This document shows positions 6,627 to 10,996 of a DNA stretch of 10,996 bases, in pieces (the first letter of the stretch is position 1; every line of letters begins with the position of its first letter). A model generated the notes under the pieces. The model saw nothing but the letters and a program-made list of their open reading frames with translations, was not told the DNA's origin and did not search any database. A program made the position numbers and the translations under genes. This DNA comes from Lachnospiraceae bacterium UBA3863 (GTDB taxonomy: Bacteria; Bacillota; Clostridia; Lachnospirales; Lachnospiraceae): contig DGGX01000249.1 in assembly GCA_002392385.1 (NCBI GenBank), positions 2,461 through 13,456 of the forward strand. The letters are read 5' to 3'.

Positions 6627-7451
6627 TCAATAGTCCTTGGGCATGCCGCACATGCAGCAGATCTTGGGTCCGTTCAGTCCTCCCTTGAAGAAACCTCCGC
6701 AGTACTGGCAGCGTCCGTTCTGGCGCCACAGGGGCCGCCTGGTCCTGAGATATTCCGCGTCTCTGGCGCGGATCTCCCTGGCCCGCAGATAATCCTCTCT
6801 CTCCGGATCCTCCGGGCATCCCTCGAAGGCATTGGAGGCGATCTCCTGAAGATTCTCCGGCAGCACCAGGGTCCTGAGCGCCGTGCAGTCCCTGAAGGCG
6901 CTGTCACCGATCTTCTCAAGCAGCGGGGGCAGCACGACCTCCGACAGGGCCCGGCAGTTCTCGAAGGCGTTCTCCCGGATCACCCGGACGCTGTCCGGCA
7001 GCACCACGCGCACCGCCGTGCTGTCCTTGAAGGCCTCCGGTCCGATGGTGCGGACCCCCCGGGGGATCACGACCTCCTCAGCCTCTCCCACGTAACGGAG
7101 CAGGTCCTCGCCGGCTATGACCAGGTCCTCTCTCTGCGGTTCCTCCGCGGCCGTTTCCCGGGTCTGCGGCTCCTCCGCGTCCTGCAGCAGGCGCACCGCC
7201 GTACCGTAGAGCTGCATACACCAGCTGTCCTGCCGGCCGGCCCAGCTGAGATTCTGTCTCAGCCCGATGACCGCGTCGGCTCCCATCGCCTGCGCCTTCT
7301 CCTTAAGCCGGGCAAGGCCCTTCTCAAAGGCCCTGTCGCAGGCCTCGCCCCGAATGTTGAAGCCCGTGCTGCTCACCGGTCCCAGTATCTCATAGGGCTG
7401 TCCCGGGAGATCTGCCGTCGTGACAGCCGGTGTCTGTGCTGTATTCTCCAT
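6627..7451 (-). CDS. Three-part protein: YbjQ-like domain, BspA-type leucine-rich repeats, C-terminal zinc ribbon
   Basis: No single known protein is recognised, but three modules can be seen in 274 residues. Residues 20-88 resemble the YbjQ/DUF74 fold (ILGPVSSTG, then MGADAVIGLRQ, then YGTAVRL), an oligomer-forming domain of uncertain role. After a Glu-rich linker (91-110), about four leucine-rich repeats of the LRR_5 type cover 125-212, each with the pattern VxLPxxLxxIxxxAFxxC. The C-terminus is a zinc ribbon with Cys248, 251, 265 and 268 (RCQYCGGFF and ICCMCG). There is no signal peptide or membrane segment, so a cytoplasmic role is likely, unlike many secreted BspA-type proteins. The frame is open to 7526, but the ATG at 7451 is chosen because AGGAGG precedes it and it avoids overlap with the sirtuin; the spacing of three bases is short. 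It is the last gene of its operon. Confidence 0.85.
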   Translation of the reverse strand: MENTAQTPAVTTADLPGQPYEILGPVSSTGFNIRGEACDRAFEKGLARLKEKAQAMGADAVIGLRQNLSWAGRQDSWCMQLYGTAVRLLQDAEEPQTRETAAEEPQREDLVIAGEDLLRYVGEAEEVVIPRGVRTIGPEAFKDSTAVRVVLPDSVRVIRENAFENCRALSEVVLPPLLEKIGDSAFRDCTALRTLVLPENLQEIASNAFEGCPEDPEREDYLRAREIRARDAEYLRTRRPLWRQNGRCQYCGGFFKGGLNGPKICCMCGMPKDY

Positions 7452-7467
7452 ACGCCTCCTGTATGCC

Positions 7468-8268
7468 TTATATTTCGATATGGGAGAAGACCTCCCCGAT
7501 ACTTTCATGAAATGCCAGATCCGCATAGCTGTCCTGGGCCGTGCGGTCCCTGTTGACGATGATCAGGTACCGCCCGTGGTAGCTCTGCACCAGCGACGCC
7601 GCAGGATAGACCGTCAGCGATGTACCGCCGACGATCAGGCAGTCCGCCCGCCGGATCAGGTCAGCGGACATGGCCCAGGCGTGCTCCGGCAGAGATTCTC
7701 CGTAGAGCGTCACCTCCGGACGGATCATGCCGCCGCATTCGCAGCGGGGCACGGCCTCCTCCGATTCATAAATATAGTCCGCCGGGTAGCGCTTACCGCA
7801 GCGCGCGCAGTAGTTGCGCAGGGTGGATCCGTGGATCTCCCACACCTTTTTGCTGCCGGCCGCCTGATGCAGACCGTCGATATTCTGGGTGATGATCCCG
7901 TCCAGCCGGCCCGCGGCCTCCATCCGGGCAAGGACCTTGTGGGCCTTGTTGGGCTCGATGCCCCGCGCGTCCATCTTCTGCCGGTAGAACTCATAGAAGA
8001 CCTTGGGCTCCCTTGTCAGACAGGCATTGCTCAGAAGATATTCCGGTTCATAGGCGTCAAAACGCACGTCATGCTGATTATAGAGGCCGTCCTTGCTGCG
8101 GAAATCCGGGATCCCGCTCTCTGTGGAGACGCCGGCGCCGCCGAAGAAGGCCACGTGCTTCGAGACCTGCAGGATCTCATTCAGGGCCTCGTACTTCTCT
8201 TCCCCTTTAAGGCTGCGCAGATAGACAGCTTCTTCCCTGGTCGAACCGTGACATCCGATATGCTTCAT
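7468..8268 (-). CDS. cobB: Sirtuin, NAD-dependent protein deacylase
   Basis: Removes acetyl or other acyl groups from lysines, consuming NAD and giving nicotinamide and O-acyl-ADP-ribose. The 266 residues show the complete family signature: GAGVSTESGIPDFR (44-57), TQNIDGLH (127-134), catalytic His146 in EIHGS, a zinc site with Cys154, 157, 176 and 178 (CARC and CECGG), RPEVTLYGE (183-191), GGTSLTVYPA (214-223) and IIVN (236-239). About 35 extra residues precede the Rossmann core. The ATG at 8268 has AAAGGAG six bases upstream. It follows apt after 78 bases and is followed closely (16 bases) by the YbjQ-LRR gene. The symbol follows the common bacterial name; the acyl group preferred is not predictable here. 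Confidence 0.94.
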   Translation of the reverse strand: MKHIGCHGSTREEAVYLRSLKGEEKYEALNEILQVSKHVAFFGGAGVSTESGIPDFRSKDGLYNQHDVRFDAYEPEYLLSNACLTREPKVFYEFYRQKMDARGIEPNKAHKVLARMEAAGRLDGIITQNIDGLHQAAGSKKVWEIHGSTLRNYCARCGKRYPADYIYESEEAVPRCECGGMIRPEVTLYGESLPEHAWAMSADLIRRADCLIVGGTSLTVYPAASLVQSYHGRYLIIVNRDRTAQDSYADLAFHESIGEVFSHIEI

Positions 8269-8284
8269 GGAAGACTCCTTTCTG

Positions 8285-8308
8285 CGGAGGCCCGTCGGAA
8301 GGCCTCCG
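8285..8308 (-). other. Stem-loop between apt and the sirtuin gene
   Basis: A perfect eight-base inverted repeat, CGGAGGCC (8285-8292) and GGCCTCCG (8301-8308), with an eight-base loop. In the transcript it would end a few bases before the AAAGGAG ribosome binding site of the sirtuin. No T run follows, so it is not a standard terminator; it may mark an RNA processing site or set relative expression within the operon. Function is inferred only. Confidence 0.4.
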
Positions 8309-8346
8309 GCCGCGCCTGGTTTCCTTCAGTCCATGCCTGTTGCGGA

Positions 8347-8871
8347 TCACTTTCCGTCGTAGCAGAGGGCGGAGAATACCTTATAGCCCGCGAGCTTGTC
8401 ACGGCCCTTGAGGCCCGCCAGCTCGATCATGCACTCGATGCCCGCGACCTCGCCGCCGGCCTTCTCCACCAGCTCCGCTGCCGCCTTGAGGGTGCCTCCC
8501 GTGGCCAGGAGATCGTCCACCAGCAGGCACTTCTGGCCGGGCTTAATGTCGTCCACATGGATCTCCATGGAGGCCTTGCCGTACTCCAGATCATAATCCA
8601 CCGAGATCGTCTTCCGGGGGAGCTTGCCCTTCTTGCGGACCAGCACCATGGGCTTGTGCAGGTTATAGGCCATGGCCGCGCCGTAGATGAATCCTCTGGA
8701 CTCCGCCGCCACGATCACGTCATAGTCCAGATCCTTCACCAGGTCCTGCATTGTGTCGATGGCCAGCCGCAGACCGTCCGGATCATTAAAGACCGTCGTA
8801 ATGTCCCTGAACATGATGCCGGGCTCCGGAAAGTCCGGTATAGTGCAAACATACTCTTCCAGCTTCTTCAT
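8347..8871 (-). CDS. apt: Adenine phosphoribosyltransferase
   Basis: Salvages adenine: adenine plus PRPP gives AMP and pyrophosphate. The 174-residue protein has normal family length. The N-terminus reads IPDFPEPGIMFRDITTVF (11-28), the adenine-binding region; AAESRGFIYG (55-64) follows, then the flexible loop RKKGKLPRKT (79-88), and the PRPP-binding motif CLLVDDLLATGGTL (115-128) with both acidic residues (Asp119, Asp120). The ATG at 8871 has AAGGAGG eight bases upstream, and this site overlaps the hisB stop codon, so translation of apt is probably coupled to hisB (13-base gap). Identity is secure. Confidence 0.97.
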   Translation of the reverse strand: MKKLEEYVCTIPDFPEPGIMFRDITTVFNDPDGLRLAIDTMQDLVKDLDYDVIVAAESRGFIYGAAMAYNLHKPMVLVRKKGKLPRKTISVDYDLEYGKASMEIHVDDIKPGQKCLLVDDLLATGGTLKAAAELVEKAGGEVAGIECMIELAGLKGRDKLAGYKVFSALCYDGK

Positions 8872-8884
8872 GGTAATCTCCTCC

Positions 8885-9499
8885 TTACAACAGTCCCTTG
8901 GTGGAAAGGACCCCTTCGATCCTGGGATCCATAGAAACCGCCTGGTCCAGCGCCCTGGCCAGGGCCTTGAAGCTTCCCTCGATCACATGGTGATCGTTGC
9001 GGCCGTCCAGCTGCCGGATGTGCAGATTCATCATAGCGGAATACGACAGGGCGTAGAAGAATTCCCGGACCATCTCCGTCTGCATGGTGCCGATCATGGG
9101 CGCCCCGAATTCCATCTGAAAGGCCAGATAAGGCCTGCCGCACAGATCGACCGCGCACAGCAGCAGGGCGTCGTCCATGGGGATCACGGCGCTCCCGTAC
9201 CTGCGGATCCCGGCCTTGTCTCCCAGGGCCTCACGAATGGCGGTCCCCAGTACGATGCCCGTATCCTCCACGGTGTGATGAGAATCCACCTGCAGATCCC
9301 CCTTCACCGTCAGGTCCAGGTCGAAGAAACCATGGCGGGCGAATCCCTCCAGCATGTGGTCGAAGAACCCGATCCCGGTGTGCACGTTACATTTTCCCGT
9401 CCCGTCCAGATTCAGGGTGAGTGAGATCTCCGTCTCCTTCGTATTCCTTGTCACATGTGCGATCCTGGCTTCCACGGACTGATACTCCTTTCTGTGCAT
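8885..9499 (-). CDS. hisB: Imidazoleglycerol-phosphate dehydratase
   Basis: Catalyses the sixth step of histidine synthesis, dehydration of imidazole glycerol phosphate to imidazole acetol phosphate. It is the monofunctional form, without the phosphatase domain found in enterobacteria. Family blocks are TKETEISLTLNLDG (20-33), GIGFFDHMLEGFARHG (42-57), DSHHTVEDTGIVLG (72-85) and NDHHVIEGSFKALARAL (168-184); the manganese-binding His and Glu residues lie in these HH-x-x-E motifs. Start choice is open. The ATG at 9499 has AAGGA about ten bases upstream, while a GTG at 9475 has AAGGAG nine bases upstream and would give an N-terminus closer to typical HisB. No other his gene is in the window, so it is away from a classical his operon. 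It heads a unit with apt, the sirtuin and the YbjQ-LRR gene. Confidence 0.95.
   Translation of the reverse strand: MHRKEYQSVEARIAHVTRNTKETEISLTLNLDGTGKCNVHTGIGFFDHMLEGFARHGFFDLDLTVKGDLQVDSHHTVEDTGIVLGTAIREALGDKAGIRRYGSAVIPMDDALLLCAVDLCGRPYLAFQMEFGAPMIGTMQTEMVREFFYALSYSAMMNLHIRQLDGRNDHHVIEGSFKALARALDQAVSMDPRIEGVLSTKGLL
9473..9490 (-). promoter_or_regulatory. Internal AAGGAG and GTG: alternative hisB start
   Basis: Inside the first codons of hisB the coding strand reads AAGGAG (9490-9485), nine bases, then an in-frame GTG (9475-9473). Starting there gives MEARIAHVTRNTKETEI, only two residues longer than the common HisB beginning. The predicted transcription start near 9517 would give this GTG a normal leader of about 42 bases, against only 18 for the ATG. 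Either or both may be used. Confidence 0.45.
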
Positions 9500-9523
9500 A
9501 AGCCTGCCGTCCTTCCACCCTTA

Positions 9524-9552
9524 AAAGTACCACAACCCCCCGTTTTTCACAA
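9524..9552 (-). promoter_or_regulatory. Promoter of the hisB-apt-sirtuin-LRR unit
   Basis: On the minus strand TTGTGA (9552-9547) is followed after 17 bases by TACTTT (9529-9524), with a TGG just before it acting as a TGn extension. The -10 is weak (three of six), compensated by the extension and good spacing. The TTGTGGTA context is shared with the promoter at 5840-5848. No other good candidate lies between the upstream terminator and hisB. Confidence 0.4.
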
Positions 9553-9620
9553 TGTCGGCGGGGCAAAAAGGCCCCCGCCCCTCCGCCGGTCATCCCTCCG
9601 GCTCTCCCGCCGGCGCGCCC

Positions 9621-9658
9621 GGGACATAAAAAGGGCTGCCGCGTCAGGGCGGCAGCCC
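9621..9658 (-). terminator. Strong intrinsic terminator of the phosphoribosyltransferase-like gene
   Basis: A perfect ten-base stem, GGGCTGCCGC (minus strand 9658-9649) with GCGGCAGCCC (9642-9633), has a six-base loop and is followed by TTTTTATG. It sits about 40 bases past the stop at 9700 and clearly separates that gene from hisB. Confidence 0.92.
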
Positions 9659-9699
9659 CCAGACTGTCTGCTGATCTTCACTTTCCGTTCAACCGCGGG

Positions 9700-10341
9700 C
9701 TACCTCATCTTGGAATAGCCGAAGCCGTTGCAGATGGCATCCACGGGAATGCCGGCCTTGCAGAGCTTGCACTCATTGGGCTGGAAGGACTTGTAATCCG
9801 GAAGCTCACTGCTGGTGAAGAGGGCATGGATCGGCATGCCGAAGGCCTTGCTGGCCGCGCTGTAGATCGCCGAGATGCCGGTGATCATTCCGCCGTAATA
9901 ATCGATGCCCTCAGCGGCACGGCTGATGGTCTGGCCCGTGGTGGCAGAGGCCAGCAGGAGCAGGATGTGCTTGCCCTTGATCATCATCTCCGCGTTCTCA
10001 CGGAAGATCATCTGGCCGGACAGATCATATTCCGGCTTGTAGATGTAGATGGTCTTGTGGGCATTCATGGACATGATGCCCGCCTGGGTCAGCTCCTCGG
10101 CCAGATAAGCGCCGATCACTTCCATGCCGTCCATACACACGATGGTGTCCACGATGGTCGTGGCGGCATAGTTATGGGCCATGGCCTGTGCGGCTGCCTT
10201 CGCTTCACTCATACGCGTCTTGATGGTGGTCATATCGATATAATAATTGATATGGGAATTGGGCGTCACAAAATGGCCCGGGATCACCTTCATGATCACG
10301 TCTTTGTACCTTCTGGATCTCATCTTGGTATAGCTCTGCAT
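9700..10341 (-). CDS. Orotate phosphoribosyltransferase-like (PyrE-like) protein with altered PRPP loop
   Basis: A type I phosphoribosyltransferase-fold protein of 213 residues. The start KVIPGHFVTPNSHINYYIDMT (18-38) recalls OPRT-type enzymes. IVCMDGMEVIGAYLAEEL (67-84) fits the region before the active site, and residues 125-140 (HILLLLASATTGQTIS) occupy the position of the PRPP-binding loop. That loop normally has two acidic residues before the T-T-G-x-T; here they are Ala-Ser, so catalysis as a standard OPRT is doubtful. The C-terminus has CKLC (191-194) and another Cys at 204. I recall similar proteins annotated as orotate phosphoribosyltransferase in Lachnospiraceae, but the function is not established. 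The frame is open to 10374; the ATG at 10341 is chosen for its GGAGG six bases upstream. It is a single-gene unit with its own promoter and terminator. Confidence 0.85.
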   Translation of the reverse strand: MQSYTKMRSRRYKDVIMKVIPGHFVTPNSHINYYIDMTTIKTRMSEAKAAAQAMAHNYAATTIVDTIVCMDGMEVIGAYLAEELTQAGIMSMNAHKTIYIYKPEYDLSGQMIFRENAEMMIKGKHILLLLASATTGQTISRAAEGIDYYGGMITGISAIYSAASKAFGMPIHALFTSSELPDYKSFQPNECKLCKAGIPVDAICNGFGYSKMR

Positions 10342-10418
10342 CGTCCGCCTCCGTTTCTGCTTGCGCCTGGTCAACGTACGGATCCTTCGGGTCTGTCCTC
10401 CCCTCCGGACCCCCTGCT

Positions 10419-10433
10419 ACAGAAAATATCTGT
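10419..10433. promoter_or_regulatory. Inverted repeat at the predicted start point of the phosphoribosyltransferase-like gene
   Basis: ACAGA-AAATA-TCTGT is a perfect five-base inverted repeat with an AT-only spacer. It lies immediately downstream of the -10 box (10438-10443) and spans the predicted start point near 10431. That is a good place for a repressor operator, but five-base arms can occur by chance and no regulator is known. Confidence 0.3.
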
Positions 10434-10437
10434 TTTT

Positions 10438-10466
10438 ATTATAGTACAATTTAGGCAAGGTGTATA
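10438..10466 (-). promoter_or_regulatory. Promoter of the phosphoribosyltransferase-like gene
   Basis: The minus strand carries a perfect TATAAT (10443-10438), with TATACA (four of six matches to TTGACA) at 10466-10461 and the ideal 17-base spacing. The start point is predicted near 10431, leaving a leader of about 90 bases. Confidence 0.65.
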
Positions 10467-10572
10467 GAATAATCCTCTCCGGAACATTTTTTTACATACT
10501 TTTGCCCTGCCGTGAGGGACCGCCGGAAGACCGTCCGCCGCGGGACCGGGACGGGTCCTCAGGGGCGTTTTC

Positions 10573-10602
10573 TTGACAGTCCCCTTCTCCGGGTGCTACA
10601 CT
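10573..10602 (+). promoter_or_regulatory. Promoter of trpB
   Basis: A perfect TTGACA (10573-10578) is followed after 18 bases by TACACT (10597-10602), with TGC just before it as a TGn extension. The start point would be near 10609, giving a leader of about 53 bases, too short for a T-box or a classical trp attenuator. Confidence 0.65.
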
Positions 10603-10661
10603 AGGGCTCAATTAAGTACACAGTTAAACAAGTGCATTTTTATTCAGAAATGGTGTGTCGT

Positions 10662-10996
10662 ATGAGCGAATTGAAAGTCCCCTACAAGATCTATCTGGAG
10701 GAATCGGAGATCCCCGCCGCCTGGTACAACGTGCGCGCGGACATGAAGAACAAGCCGGCTCCCCTGATCCATCCGGAAACCCACGAGCCCATGACCTTTG
10801 AGCAGCTGCAGCCGATCTTCTGCGATGAGCTGATCCGGCAGGAGCTCAATGACAGGGACGCCTGGATCCCGATCCCCGAGCCGGTCCGGGATTTCTATAA
10901 GATGTACCGCCCCGCCCCGCTGACCCACGCGGTCTTCCTGGAGCGGGCCCTGGACACGCCGGCCCATATCTTCTATAAATTCGAGGGCAACAACAC
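10662..10996 (+). CDS. trpB: Tryptophan synthase beta chain, TrpB2 type, N-terminal part (runs off right edge)
   Basis: TrpB joins indole and L-serine to form tryptophan with pyridoxal phosphate. The visible 111 residues match the TrpB2 subgroup rather than the classical TrpB1. The N-terminal extension carries IPAAWYNVRADM (17-28), PAPLIHPET (32-40) and LQPIFCDELIRQEL (49-62), then WIPIPEPVRDFYKMYRPAPLTHA (68-90) and TPAHIFYKFEGNN (99-111). The catalytic lysine would follow just outside the window. TrpB2 enzymes usually act without the TrpA partner and may salvage free indole. Start choice is uncertain: the ATG at 10662 gives the expected MSELKVPYKIYL start, while an in-frame ATG at 10650 adds four residues. 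Neither has a good ribosome binding site, unlike most genes here. It is the only plus-strand gene in the window and has its own promoter. Confidence 0.93.
   Translation, partial: MSELKVPYKIYLEESEIPAAWYNVRADMKNKPAPLIHPETHEPMTFEQLQPIFCDELIRQELNDRDAWIPIPEPVRDFYKMYRPAPLTHAVFLERALDTPAHIFYKFEGNN

Larger units (their letters stand above)
10342..10661. other. Divergent intergenic region between the phosphoribosyltransferase-like gene and trpB
   Basis: About 320 bases hold no convincing gene. The left part is the leader of the minus-strand gene (about 90 bases, with purine-rich runs but no riboswitch I recognise). The middle contains an AT-rich stretch with a T7 run near 10488-10494 and a GC-rich stretch with several GGACC/GGTCC and CGG inverted repeats. 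The right part is the trpB promoter and a short leader. No T-box or trp attenuator could be made out. Confidence 0.6.

Noticed and set aside
8285..8308. Stem-loop as an intrinsic terminator between apt and the sirtuin
   Set aside because: No T run follows the stem on the minus strand; kept only as a structure of unknown role.
7420..8934. Plus-strand open frame of about 500 codons opposite the sirtuin and apt
   Set aside because: Covers two certain genes on the other strand; composition is that of a shadow frame.
10603..10661. T-box or trp attenuator in front of trpB
   Set aside because: The leader is only about 53 bases, with no Trp-rich leader peptide, no T-box core sequence and no terminator hairpin.

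Overview
The window looks like chromosomal DNA of a fairly GC-rich member of the Clostridia, most likely Lachnospiraceae-like. This is inferred from several signs: strong AAGGAG-type ribosome binding sites, a methionine aminopeptidase with an N-terminal SEC-C zinc motif, BspA-type leucine-rich repeats, a TrpB2-type tryptophan synthase, and a PyrE-like phosphoribosyltransferase that I recall from that family. I saw no tRNA, rRNA, CRISPR array, insertion sequence or phage gene. All genes but one lie on the minus strand, so transcription runs mainly from high to low coordinates.

Reading in the direction of transcription: (1) a single phosphoribosyltransferase-like gene (9700-10341) with its own promoter and a strong terminator (9621-9658); (2) a four-gene unit hisB - apt - sirtuin - YbjQ/LRR/zinc-ribbon protein (9499 down to 6627), bounded by that terminator and a second strong one at 6589-6615; (3) a single small coiled-coil protein with a Tudor-like centre (5942-6430); (4) an operon of an alpha/beta hydrolase followed by larE, larB and larC (5796 down to 1640), with gaps of 28, 37 and 54 bases; (5) map and metG (1486 down to and past base 1), 20 bases apart, with a promoter that abuts the larC terminator. 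On the plus strand, trpB (TrpB2 type) starts at 10662 and runs off the right edge. It is divergent from the phosphoribosyltransferase gene.

The most distinctive system is larE-larB-larC, which makes the nickel-pincer nucleotide (NPN) cofactor. LarB carboxylates and hydrolyses nicotinic acid adenine dinucleotide, LarE donates sulfur, and LarC inserts nickel using CTP. No larA-type client enzyme and no nickel transporter lies in the window. The leading gene of the operon is instead an esterase-like hydrolase. LarC is a single uninterrupted reading frame and carries a very histidine-rich insert (37 His in 68 residues), encoded by slippage-prone repetitive DNA.

map and metG are housekeeping genes of methionine metabolism and translation. 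hisB and apt belong to histidine synthesis and adenine salvage, and the sirtuin is an NAD-dependent deacylase. Three proteins have no firm function: the phosphoribosyltransferase-like protein with an altered PRPP loop, the coiled-coil/Tudor-like protein, and the YbjQ-LRR-zinc-ribbon protein. These three, with the His-rich LarC and its unidentified client enzyme, are the best targets for new biology here.
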